From contig CAVSKK010000001.1 in the NCBI GenBank assembly GCA_963728535.1, positions 1,550,001-1,614,000 of the forward strand: a stretch of 64,000 nt of DNA, read 5' to 3'. This stretch comes from VAXT01 sp963728535. Its GTDB lineage: Bacteria; Actinomycetota; Thermoleophilia; Gaiellales; Gaiellaceae. Under the pieces are notes generated by a model. That model was not told the DNA's origin, made no database searches, and saw only the letters and a program-made list of their open reading frames with translations. This document shows, one piece after another, positions 50,194-57,797 of this stretch (its first letter is position 1; each line of letters starts with the position of its first letter). The position numbers were made by a program, and so were the translations under genes.

Positions 50194-50889
50194 TTAGTTG
50201 CTGATCGCGAAGCCGTGGAGGACACAGGTTGTGGAACCGAGGTCGTCCTCCTGGTTGTAGGTGACGTCGACGAACTTCCCGCCGGCGCCGCTGAAGCTCA
50301 GCGAGCCCATCTCGTCCGAGAAGCTGAGCTGCGGCGCGGTAAACGTCTCCGTCGTCATGAAGGCGTCGTCGTAGTTGCGGGCGCTTTGGGTGGAGGCGGC
50401 GCCATCGCTCGCGTCGAATGAGACTGCCGAGATCTCGCTGTCGTTGAGCGTGGTCTTTGCCGTAAGCGTCACGTCGCCGGTCGTGCAGCTCGCATAGAGC
50501 TGCAGGCCGTTCAGGTCGAGGATCTGTGCGTTCGGGATCGAGCCTGTCCCCACCTGACTGAAGAAGCGGACCTTGTTCCCGCTCACCGCGGCCGCGTTGG
50601 TGGCGTTGGTCGCGTTGGTCGCGTTGGTGGCGGTCGTTGCGGTCGTGGCGGTCGCCGCGGTCGCAGCCGCAGGGACCTCCGCAAGGCTCGACTCGAGCAC
50701 GTCGGCACCGGTGATCGCGTTCGCCTTCACCTTGGGGCCTGTGACCGCGTTCGCCTTGAGCTGCTTCGCGCCGACGCTGTTTCTCGGCAACTTGATCGCC
50801 GCATAGCTCGTCCCTCCGAGGGCAACTGTGAGAGCGATGCAGGCGATGACCATGGCCGGCGAGGGCCGTAGCCGAAGTAGATGTTTCAT
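50194..50889 (-). CDS. Secreted protein with LGGTSYA leader and short tandem repeats (paralogue)
   Basis: 231 residues. Signal peptide MKHLLRLRPSPAMVIACIALTVALGGTSYA, then NSVGAKQLKANAVTGPKVKANAITGADVLESSLAEVPAA and a Thr/Ala/Asn repeat (ATATTATTATNATNATNATNAAAV). A beta-rich C-terminal domain has cysteines in YASCTTGDVTL and STTCVLHGFAISN, matching the pair in the sister protein. ATG 50889 follows AGGAGGAAC; the frame is open upstream but without a start signal. The first 60 residues are nearly the same as in the neighbouring protein, while the C-domains differ, pointing to an old tandem duplication. Confidence 0.8.
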   Translation of the reverse strand: MKHLLRLRPSPAMVIACIALTVALGGTSYAAIKLPRNSVGAKQLKANAVTGPKVKANAITGADVLESSLAEVPAAATAATATTATTATNATNATNATNAAAVSGNKVRFFSQVGTGSIPNAQILDLNGLQLYASCTTGDVTLTAKTTLNDSEISAVSFDASDGAASTQSARNYDDAFMTTETFTAPQLSFSDEMGSLSFSGAGGKFVDVTYNQEDDLGSTTCVLHGFAISN

Positions 50890-50993
50890 GTTCCTCCTAA
50901 AGTGGGTGTGAGTAGTGCTGACGGGCCCGGCGACCCTACCTGTAGCTCCCGCAACATGGCCGATGGCGCCCGGCCGGGCCATACGCTAGGGGC

Positions 50994-51632
50994 GTGAAAG
51001 TCACCATTCGACTCTTCGCCGGCCTCCGCGAGCAAGCCGGGGCCGGGCGGCTCGAGGTCGAGCTGCAGGACGGCGCATCTGTCGCCGACGTCTGGCCCGC
51101 GCTCGACCTGGGCGAGGAGCCGCCGGGCCTTCTCTACGCCGTCAACCGCGCCTATGCCGAGCCCGACCGGCCGCTCGCCGCCGACGACGAGGTGGCGCTG
51201 ATCCCACCGGTCTCGGGCGGAGCGTTCCGACTCACCGCAGGCCCGGTGAACCTCACTGCCGTCATCGTCGAGGTCGTCGACGAGCGGGCCGGCGCGATCG
51301 CAACCTTTCTCGGCACCGTCCGCGCACAGTCACGGGGCCGCGAGGTGATCGCGCTCGAATACGAGGCCTACGAAGACATGGCCGAGCAGGTGATGGCCGA
51401 GATCGCCGGCGAAGTCGAGGAGCGTTACGTCCTCTGCAAGGTGGCGATCTCACATCGCACGGGCCGGGTCGAGGTCGGCGGGACGAGCGTCGCGATCGCG
51501 GTCTCCGCGCCGCATCGCCAGGATGCACTCGCGGCGTGTGCGGACGTGATCGAGGCCCTCAAGGCACGGGTGCCGCTCTGGAAGAAGGAGTTGTACGAGG
51601 GCGGCGAGGAGTGGATCGGCCGAGGCTCGTGA
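50994..51632 (+). CDS. moaX: MoaD-MoaE fusion (molybdopterin synthase, MoaX-like)
   Basis: 212 residues. Residues 1-76 are the MoaD ubiquitin-like sulfur carrier (KVTIRLFAGLREQAG ... LIPPVSGGAF). Residues about 80-212 are MoaE (TAVIVEVVDERAGAIATFLGTVRAQSRG, ALEYEAYEDMAEQVM, ISHRTGRVEVGGTSVAIAVSAPHR, VPLWKKELYEGGEEWIG, with the conserved Lys pair). MoaD normally ends in Gly-Gly, the thiocarboxylate site; here that Gly-Gly is internal (VSGG|AFRLT). In mycobacterial MoaX the fusion is cut after this site, and the same is inferred here. Product: molybdopterin from precursor Z. GTG 50994 follows AGGGG. Confidence 0.93.
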   Translation: MKVTIRLFAGLREQAGAGRLEVELQDGASVADVWPALDLGEEPPGLLYAVNRAYAEPDRPLAADDEVALIPPVSGGAFRLTAGPVNLTAVIVEVVDERAGAIATFLGTVRAQSRGREVIALEYEAYEDMAEQVMAEIAGEVEERYVLCKVAISHRTGRVEVGGTSVAIAVSAPHRQDALAACADVIEALKARVPLWKKELYEGGEEWIGRGS

Positions 51633-51641
51633 CGGAGAAGA

Positions 51642-51672
51642 CGGAGGGCCCCCGCTCGGCGGAGGCCCTCCG
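51642..51672. terminator. Hairpin between moaX and the convergent subtilase gene
   Basis: CGGAGGGCC, loop of 13 nt, GGCCCTCCG is a perfect 9-bp stem placed 10 bp after the moaX stop and 19 bp past the subtilase stop. No T-run. Its central position suggests use by both genes. Confidence 0.55.
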
Positions 51673-51690
51673 GACAGTCGTCTTGGTTGG

Positions 51691-53865
51691 TTAGCGCCGG
51701 CCGACCACGAGCTTGACCGGGAAGCCGCGGCGCTTGAGGACGCCGGGCCTCGGGTTCTGGCCGATGACACGGCCGACTCGCCTGGAGCGGGCGCGGCGGA
51801 TGCGACCCACGGAGCAGCGTGCCCTGCGGATCTTCGTCTTCGCCTGGCCCAGCCTCAGTCCGATCACGCGTGGCACACGGCAGCGCGCGGACGGTGGTGG
51901 CGGCGGAGGTGGAGGTGGTGGTGGAGGCGGCGGTGGTGGAGGCGGAGGTGGTGGCGGGGGTGGCGGGGGCGGAGGTGGTGGCGGAGGTGGCGGTGGCGGA
52001 GGTGGAGGCGGAGGTGGCGGTGGTGGCGGAGGCGGAGGCGGAGGTGGTGGCGGAGGACCGCCGCCGGTGACCAGGAACGAGTCGTACATCTGCCCGCTGT
52101 GCAAATCGCACTGGTACACGTACGTGCCGGGTACAAAGGTCACTTCCCACGTCACGTCTCCCATCCCGGCGATGTCCGTCATCTCGTCGACACCGGTCCC
52201 CTGCAGGTGGAAGTTGTGGATCGTGCCGAGGTCGTGGACGAGGATCGAGTACTGACCCTCCGGAAGCGTCGTCACGTCGTCGCCGTTCGGGAATCGCAGG
52301 TTGATGATGAAGCCCGTGTTGTCCCCCACGGTCGCAATCAGGTCCGGGGTTCCGCCGTTCACGGCCGCGAGCGCGTCGACCAAGCCGTAACCGAAGTGGT
52401 TGTTCGGCACGTGGTCTTGCCCGCCGCACTGAGTCCCGTTCGCCGCGGTGAGATTCGGGTTGGCAGTGTCCTGCAGAAGCGCCTTCGTCGCGGCGATGTC
52501 CCTGACCAGCTCGGGGCGAGCCGACCAGAGCAGCGCGACGACGCCGACGACGTGCGGGCCGGCCATCGAGGTGCCGCTGAACGACGCATAGGCGGTGTCG
52601 CTCGAGCTCGTCGAGGAGCGGGTTGGATTCCCCGGCGCGGCGATGTTTGGCTTGATCCGGCCGGAACCGTCGACCGTGACCGGGCCGCGGCTCGAGAAGC
52701 CTGCGACGGTCGTCGCGCCGGTGTTCAGCGCTCCCGTCGAGAAGGCCGCGTTATAGATCGCAGGCGGAGCCGAGACTGTGCTGCAGTTCGGGCCGCCGTT
52801 GCCCGCGGAGGCCTCGACGAAGATGCCGGCGGCCTCGGTGTTCTCGACGATCGTCCGCAAAGTGTCCGGTGCGCAACCCTCGCCGGGGGTGCAGATCCAG
52901 CTGTTGTTGATGACATGCGGCCGGAGGTCCGGGTTCGGGTTGTTGCCGCTCAGGTCGGTCGGTGCGATGAAGAACTGGAAGCACTCCGTGTACGTCGCAG
53001 GAGTTCCGTTGCCCTGGTCCATGTTCCGGCAGCCGATCCACTTGGCGCCCGGCGCGACGCCGATCTGGTTGCCGGCACCGTCGTCACCGGAAGTCGTGCC
53101 GGTCGTGTGCGTCCCGTGAGAGTCGTCGTCGCAGGGCTCCATGTGATTGGGGCTGCAGACGCCGCCGCCCGAGTGGATCGAGTCGTGCCAGTTGTAGTTG
53201 TGGTCTGCCGAAGAGCCGTTCCAGCCCCGGTAGTGCGGCTTGAGCGCGTTGTGCGTCCAGCGCATGCCCGTGTCCTCGTTGGCGATGACTATCCCCTCGC
53301 CGGTGTGGCCGAGCGCCCAGACGCCCGGAGCGTGCACCTGGTTGATGCCGGGCTCGATCGCGCCCGGCGAGTCGACCGTCTTCTTCGGGGCCGGTGCGTC
53401 GACGTGCGTGAGCCAGTTCGACTTCGTGCTCGCCTCGAGCGTCTGCACGTCCGGGCGCGCCGCAAGCGTGTCGACCAGCGAGCGGTCGCCCGTGGCCATG
53501 ATCACGTTCGCGACCCAGAACGACCGGTAGCCGATGCCGCGCGAGGCGAGCATCGCCTTGATCGGCGCCTGTGTGCGGGCCGCTTCGGCCTTGAGTGTCT
53601 TGTACACGTACCAGCCTCGCGCGTCCTGGTTCTTCATGCCGTACGCGGCGCTCAAGTCGGCCTGGTCCTTCAAGTAGATGACGAACGAGGCTTTGCCGTT
53701 CACGGCCAGCTGGTCGAGGATCTTCCCGTCGACCGTCGCGGGCGTGAACCGCGCGTCCTCACCTCGCGTCGCCAGAACAGGCGCTGCGCCGGCGATCAAC
53801 GCGGCCAGTGCCAGAGCTGCGCCGAGCCCGACGCGCGGCATTCGCCCCATCTTTCTTCTACCCAT
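51691..53865 (-). CDS. Secreted subtilisin-like protease with cupredoxin domain, 55-proline tract and PASTA domain
   Basis: 724 residues. Signal peptide (VGLGAALALAALIAGAAPVLA), then an I9-like propeptide (FVIYLKDQADLSAAYGM). S8 catalytic residues are D198 (GIVIANEDTG), H250 (SHGTHTTG), N356 (SAGNGG) and S433 (FSGTSMAGPH). Residues about 508-600 form a cupredoxin domain with a complete type 1 copper set: H550 in GTIHNFHL, then C586, H589 and M593 in YVYQCDLHSGQMYD. Residues 604-658 are 55 consecutive prolines. Residues 662-724 resemble a PASTA domain (VPRVIGLRLGQAKTKIRRARCSVGRI...GVLKRRGFPVKLVVG), very basic, with a Cys pair, possibly wall-binding. ATG 53865 has ribosome-binding site GGGGGAGAG. 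Confidence 0.9.
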   Translation of the reverse strand: MGRRKMGRMPRVGLGAALALAALIAGAAPVLATRGEDARFTPATVDGKILDQLAVNGKASFVIYLKDQADLSAAYGMKNQDARGWYVYKTLKAEAARTQAPIKAMLASRGIGYRSFWVANVIMATGDRSLVDTLAARPDVQTLEASTKSNWLTHVDAPAPKKTVDSPGAIEPGINQVHAPGVWALGHTGEGIVIANEDTGMRWTHNALKPHYRGWNGSSADHNYNWHDSIHSGGGVCSPNHMEPCDDDSHGTHTTGTTSGDDGAGNQIGVAPGAKWIGCRNMDQGNGTPATYTECFQFFIAPTDLSGNNPNPDLRPHVINNSWICTPGEGCAPDTLRTIVENTEAAGIFVEASAGNGGPNCSTVSAPPAIYNAAFSTGALNTGATTVAGFSSRGPVTVDGSGRIKPNIAAPGNPTRSSTSSSDTAYASFSGTSMAGPHVVGVVALLWSARPELVRDIAATKALLQDTANPNLTAANGTQCGGQDHVPNNHFGYGLVDALAAVNGGTPDLIATVGDNTGFIINLRFPNGDDVTTLPEGQYSILVHDLGTIHNFHLQGTGVDEMTDIAGMGDVTWEVTFVPGTYVYQCDLHSGQMYDSFLVTGGGPPPPPPPPPPPPPPPPPPPPPPPPPPPPPPPPPPPPPPPPPPPPPPPPPPPPPPPSARCRVPRVIGLRLGQAKTKIRRARCSVGRIRRARSRRVGRVIGQNPRPGVLKRRGFPVKLVVGRR
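51892..52056 (-). repeat. (CCN)55 proline-coding tract, G-rich on the plus strand
   Basis: 165 bp made only of CCN codons on the minus strand, read as (GGN)55 on the plus strand. It encodes 55 uninterrupted prolines, an extended polyproline II rod between the cupredoxin and PASTA domains. Codons vary (CCA, CCT, CCG, CCC), so it is not a pure microsatellite, but length change by slippage is likely. The plus strand has many GGG/GGNGG runs able to form G-quadruplexes. Confidence 0.95.
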
Positions 53866-53906
53866 GGAATCTCTCCCCCTCGTGTCGCTGAAGCAGTAAG
53901 CGATTG

Positions 53907-53935
53907 ACGTTAGCCCGTTCGCTCAACTTGCACAA
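53907..53935 (-). promoter_or_regulatory. Probable promoter of the subtilase gene
   Basis: On the minus strand TTGTGC (-35), 17 bp, TAACGT (-10), ending about 42 bp upstream of the ATG at 53865. Spacing is ideal and each hexamer matches the sigma-70 consensus at three to four positions. Prediction only. Confidence 0.35.
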
Positions 53936-54039
53936 GACAACGCGGGTTTTACTGGGCAACCACGCCGCTACCGGCGAACTGGCAGCGGCCGCTGACCGCG
54001 CCCAAAGGCATACCCAGGGGCCGTGAGTACCATGAGCTT

Positions 54040-54870
54040 GTGACCGAGCTCACACCCGAAGAGCGCGCCCGTTTGGCCGAGCTCGCCTACTACGAGCCGC
54101 CGGAGCCGGTTCGCCATGAGCCGCGCTTCCCGTTCCTCCGCAAGCTCTTCGCCCCGCTCCTCGCGCTCGGAGCGCTCATCGTCAAGTTCGGCGGTGTGCT
54201 GCTCAAGGGGAAGTTCCTCCTCTCGATGTTCGTCTCCGCCGGGCTCTACGTCCTGCTGGGAGGCTGGTGGATTGGCATCGGCCTGATCGTGCTCCTCTTC
54301 GTCCACGAGATGGGACACGTCCTCGAGGCGAAGCGACAGGGCCTGCCCGTCTCGGCTCCTCTCTTCATCCCATTCCTCGGCGCGATGATCCTCTTGAAGG
54401 AGATGCCGCAGGACGCCTGGAACGAGGCGAAGGTTGCGATCGCGGGGCCTCTGGTCGGCTCGGCCGGGGCCGGCGCGATCTGGATCGCCGGCGAGGTGAC
54501 GAACTCGAACCACCTGCGGGCGGTGGCCTTCCTCGGCTTCTTCCTCAACCTCTTCAACCTGTTGCCGGTCGTGCCGCTGGATGGAGGGCGGATCGTGGGC
54601 GCCCTCCACCCCGCGCTCTGGCTCGTCGGCTTCGCCGGTCTGCTCGGGCTCGTCGTCCTGCGCCCGAACCCGATCCTGATCATCATCCTGATCTTCTCCG
54701 GGATGGAGCTGTGGCAGCGCTGGCGCCAGCGGAACCAGCCGGGGGCCTGGTCCTACTACCGGGTCACACCGAGGCGACGGGTAACGATCGCCGTCCTGTA
54801 CTTCGGGCTCGCGGTCCTGCTCGTGCTCGGCATGAACGCGACTCACGTCGACCCAGACCGGCTGCGTTGA
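54040..54870 (+). CDS. Site-2 protease family (M50) intramembrane metalloprotease
   Basis: 276 residues. About five to six membrane helices. The zinc motif H89-E90-M-G-H93 lies in LIVLLFVHEMGHVLEAKRQG, and the distal Asp181 in FNLLPVVPLDGGRIVGALHP. A cytoplasmic N-terminal tail (TELTPEERARLAELAYYEPPEPVRHEPRF) precedes the first helix. No PDZ domain. Such enzymes cut within membrane helices, often to release anti-sigma factors; the substrate is unknown here. GTG 54040. The stop overlaps the following LOG-family gene (TTGA), so this protease heads the selenocysteine operon. Confidence 0.92.
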   Translation: MTELTPEERARLAELAYYEPPEPVRHEPRFPFLRKLFAPLLALGALIVKFGGVLLKGKFLLSMFVSAGLYVLLGGWWIGIGLIVLLFVHEMGHVLEAKRQGLPVSAPLFIPFLGAMILLKEMPQDAWNEAKVAIAGPLVGSAGAGAIWIAGEVTNSNHLRAVAFLGFFLNLFNLLPVVPLDGGRIVGALHPALWLVGFAGLLGLVVLRPNPILIIILIFSGMELWQRWRQRNQPGAWSYYRVTPRRRVTIAVLYFGLAVLLVLGMNATHVDPDRLR

Positions 54871-55570
54871 CCGACGACGAGCGACTCCTCGCGTCCCACG
54901 AGGGCGCGCTCCCCGAGAACGTTCTCTCGATCGCCCGGGAGTTCTGGGCGGGCTTCGCAGCCGTGGACAAGATCGACCGGCCCGCGGTCTCGATCTTCGG
55001 CTCCGCGCGCGTGGGCGAGGACTCCCAGGCCTATCGCGACGCCCGCGAGGTCGGGACGGCGGTTCGGCGAGGCGGGCTGGGCGGTGATCACCGGCGGCGG
55101 GCCGGGAGTGATGGAGGCGGCCAACCGCGGCGTGAAGGAAGGCGGCGGGCTCTCGGTCGGCTTCAACATCGAGCTTCCGCACGAGCAAGGGCTCGAACGC
55201 CTACATCGACATCGGCTACACGTTCAAGCACTTCTACGCGCGCAAGGTCTGCTTCGTGAAGCCTGCGGAGGGCTTCGTCATCTTCCCCGGCGGCTTCGGC
55301 ACGCTCGACGAACTGTTCGAGGCGCTGACGCTTATCCAGACGGGCAAGGCCGAGAACTTCCCCGTCGTCCTCGTCGACACCGACTACTGGGGCGAGCTGA
55401 TGGACTGGGTCCGAGGCGAGGCGCTCGCCGACGGGATGATCTCGGAGGACGACCTCGCCCTGTTGCACGTTACGGACGATCTGGACGAGGCCGTCCGAGC
55501 CATCCTCGACAGCTACGGAACTCGCAGCGCCGAGACTCCGGTCGAGTCCCAGAAGGCGGACGCCCAGTGA
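54867..55570 (+). pseudogene. LOG-family (lysine decarboxylase-like, TIGR00730-type) gene with two frameshifts
   Basis: Three frames together give one LOG protein of about 233 residues. Frame 1 (54867 to about 55055) reads VSIFGSARVGEDSQAYRDAREVG. Frame 2 (to about 55191) reads RRFGEAGWAVITGGGPGVMEAANRGVKEGGGLSVGFNIELPHEQG. Frame 3 reads SNAYIDIGYTFKHFYARKVCFVKPAEGFVIFPGGFGTLDELFEALTLIQ. Each junction is explained by one extra base (A near 55056; C near 55192). Key motifs GGGPGVMEAA and PGGFGTLDE are intact. The family cleaves cytokinin-like or other nucleotide ribosides. Overlaps with flanking genes (TTGA, GTGA) are preserved, so sequencing error or very recent damage is more likely than old decay. 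Confidence 0.85.
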
Positions 55571-56850
55571 AGCTCCGCGATCTGCCCTCGGTCGACGAGC
55601 TCGCCCGCTCGAGCGACGACCCGCTCTCCATCCAGGCCGCTCGCAACGTTCTCGCGCGCGCACGCGAGGAGATCCAGGCGGGCGCCGAGCCCGGCGACCT
55701 GGCAGACCGTCTGCGACAGGAGCTCGAAGCTGCTCGGGAAGCCCGGCTGCGCCGCGCGCTGAACGCGACCGGCGTCATCGTCCACACGAATCTCGGCCGC
55801 GCACCGCTCGCGGAGGCGGCCCTCGAGCGCGTGCACGAGATCGGCCGCGGCTACTCGAACCTCGAATACGACCTGAGCGCGGGCGCGCGCGGCTCACGCC
55901 AGGATCACGTCGCCGGCGTGCTGCGGCGGCTGACGGGCGCGGAAGCCGCCCTCGTCGTCAACAACAACGCGGCGGCGGTGCTGCTCGCGCTCGCGGCGCT
56001 CGCCGAGGGACGCGAGGTGATCGTCTCTCGCGGCGAGCTGATCGAGATCGGGGACGGCTTCCGGATCCCGGACGTGCTCGCCCGCTCGGGAGCGCGCCTG
56101 GTCGAGGTCGGAACGACTAACCGGACCCGAGCCGCCGACTACGACCGTGCGGTCGGGCCCGAGACGGCCGTCCTGCTGCGCGTGCACCAATCGAACTTCC
56201 GCGTCGTCGGCTTCACGGAGCTGCCGTCGGTGGCGCAGCTGGCGAAGGTCGCTCAGCGACACGAGCTGCCGCTCGTGGACGACCTCGGGTCGGGCGCGCT
56301 GGCGCAGGTCGAGGACGAGCCGTCGGTGCGCGAGAGCCTCGAGGCCGGTGCCGACCTCGTCTGCTTCTCGGGCGACAAGCTGCTCGGTGGCCCGCAGGCG
56401 GGAATCGTCGTCGGCAGCGCAGAGCTCGTCGAGAAGTTGCGCCGGCATCCGCTCCAGCGCGCAGTCCGGGCGGACAAGCTGACGCTCGCCGCGCTCGAAG
56501 GGACGCTCACGCTCTATCTCGATCCGGAGCGCGCCGCGCGCGAGGTGCCGGTGTTGCGCATGGCGAGCGAGGATGCGGGGGAAGTGCGGGCGCGGGCCGA
56601 GCGGCTGGCGGAGCTTCTGGGCGGAGAGGTCGAGGACACCGTGGCGCGAATCGGCGGCGGCGCCCTCCCGCTTGCGGAGCTACCGAGCTTCGCGTGCGCG
56701 GTCGAAGAGGAGCTCGCCGGTCCGCTGCGCCACGGCGAGCCGCCGGTGATCGGCGTCGTCCGGGACGGCCGACTGCTCCTGGACTGCCGCACACTGAGCG
56801 ACGACGAGATGAACGAGGTTGCCGTGGCGGTCACCGCCGTCCGCGAATGA
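55567..56850 (+). CDS. selA: L-seryl-tRNA(Sec) selenium transferase
   Basis: 427 residues. PLP enzyme that converts Ser-tRNA(Sec) to Sec-tRNA(Sec) using selenophosphate. The N-terminal tRNA-binding region begins LRDLPSVDELARS, followed by LRRALNATGVIVHTNLGRAPLAEAAL, YSNLEYDLSAGARGSR, VNNNAAAVLLALAAL, GTTNRTRAADY and VHQSNFRVVGF. The PLP lysine is in FSGDKLLGGPQAGIVVG. Length is normal for SelA (about 430-465). The GTG start overlaps the LOG-gene stop (GTGA). The end overlaps the methyltransferase gene (ATGA). No selD or tRNA-Sec gene is in the window. Confidence 0.95.
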   Translation: MKLRDLPSVDELARSSDDPLSIQAARNVLARAREEIQAGAEPGDLADRLRQELEAAREARLRRALNATGVIVHTNLGRAPLAEAALERVHEIGRGYSNLEYDLSAGARGSRQDHVAGVLRRLTGAEAALVVNNNAAAVLLALAALAEGREVIVSRGELIEIGDGFRIPDVLARSGARLVEVGTTNRTRAADYDRAVGPETAVLLRVHQSNFRVVGFTELPSVAQLAKVAQRHELPLVDDLGSGALAQVEDEPSVRESLEAGADLVCFSGDKLLGGPQAGIVVGSAELVEKLRRHPLQRAVRADKLTLAALEGTLTLYLDPERAAREVPVLRMASEDAGEVRARAERLAELLGGEVEDTVARIGGGALPLAELPSFACAVEEELAGPLRHGEPPVIGVVRDGRLLLDCRTLSDDEMNEVAVAVTAVRE

Positions 56851-57797
56851 GCACGCGGGCACCGGAATCTCTGCTCTGGGACGCTCTCCGTGGAGCCCTC
56901 GGCTCACGGGCGCTCGCGATCGTCGCCGACCTGCATATCGCGGAAGCCCTCGCTGCCGGGCCACGGCCGGTGGAAGAGCTGGCGCGCGAGGTCGGCGCAG
57001 ATCCGGACACGCTGCACCGCTTGCTCCGGGCACTTGCCAGCGACGGCATCTTCGCGGAGAGCGAGCCTGGCGTCTTCGGCAACACGGACGCCTCCGACCA
57101 GCTCCGGCACAGCGGCTGGGGTGCGTTCGCGCATCTCTTCGGCGGCGCCTTCTACCAGGCCATGGGCGGCCTGGACGCATCTGGCAAGGCGGCTTTTCCC
57201 GAGATCTACGACACGGATTTCTGGTCGTGGCTCGCCGAGAACCCTGACGAGCGCGCCCTCTTCGACCTCGCGATGGAGCAAGGCAAGCAGCAGAGGGTCG
57301 AGCGGTTCGACAGCGTCGAATGGCGCGGCGACGAGACGGTCGTCGACGTCGGCGGCGGAAACGGCTCGTTGCTCGTCGCACTCCTGCTGCGACAGCCGGG
57401 CCTGCACGGGATCGTGTTCGACCTGCCGGAGACCGTGCGCGACGAGGAGGCGCTCGGCGAGCGGATCGAGTTCGTCGAGGGCAGCTTCTTCGAGACTGTT
57501 CCGGAAGCCGACGTCTACGTCCTGTCCACGATCCTCCACGACTGGGACGACGAGCGAGCGGCGGCGATCCTGCACACGATCCATGCGGGCGCGCCACCCG
57601 GCGCTCGTTTGCTGATCCTCGAAGCAGTCGTCCCGGCCGGCAACGAGCCCGGCGGTGGGAAGTGGCTCGACCTGCTGATGCTTGCGCTCTTCGCAGGCCG
57701 CGAGCGCAACGAGGCTCAGTGGAGGACGCTGCTCGAGGCGGAAGGCTTCGAGGCCCTGAGCATCGAGGACGGCCTGATCCAGGCGCGATGCCGCTGA
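56847..57797 (+). CDS. Class I SAM-dependent O-methyltransferase (Methyltransf_2 type)
   Basis: 316 residues. An N-terminal winged-helix dimerisation domain (about 10-95: LGSRALAIVADLHIAEALAAGPRPVEELAREVGADPDTLHRLLRALASDGIF) precedes a Rossmann methyltransferase with SAM motif TVVDVGGGNGSLLVALLLRQP. Motif IV is DVYVLSTILHDWDDERAAAIL, in which His-Asp is the general-base region of plant and bacterial COMT-like enzymes. Related proteins methylate polyketides or small phenolics; the substrate is unknown. It is placed between selA (ATGA overlap) and selB (10-bp overlap), so it is made with the selenocysteine proteins, an unexpected position. Confidence 0.88.
   Translation: MSTRAPESLLWDALRGALGSRALAIVADLHIAEALAAGPRPVEELAREVGADPDTLHRLLRALASDGIFAESEPGVFGNTDASDQLRHSGWGAFAHLFGGAFYQAMGGLDASGKAAFPEIYDTDFWSWLAENPDERALFDLAMEQGKQQRVERFDSVEWRGDETVVDVGGGNGSLLVALLLRQPGLHGIVFDLPETVRDEEALGERIEFVEGSFFETVPEADVYVLSTILHDWDDERAAAILHTIHAGAPPGARLLILEAVVPAGNEPGGGKWLDLLMLALFAGRERNEAQWRTLLEAEGFEALSIEDGLIQARCR

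Noticed and set aside
50573..50660. Short tandem DNA repeats (GTTGGTNGC-like) that could suggest a minisatellite or CRISPR-like array
   Set aside because: They encode the Thr/Ala/Asn repeat of the secreted protein in the same frame. Units are 9 bp with no spacers, so this is not a CRISPR array.
51713..52255. Plus-strand frame encoding a long poly-glycine protein
   Set aside because: It is the complement of the (CCN)55 proline tract in the subtilase; no RBS or domain supports it.
55256..55570. Separate 104-codon gene at the end of the LOG locus
   Set aside because: It is the third-frame remainder of one LOG-family protein. Homology is continuous across the two frameshifts and it has no RBS of its own.
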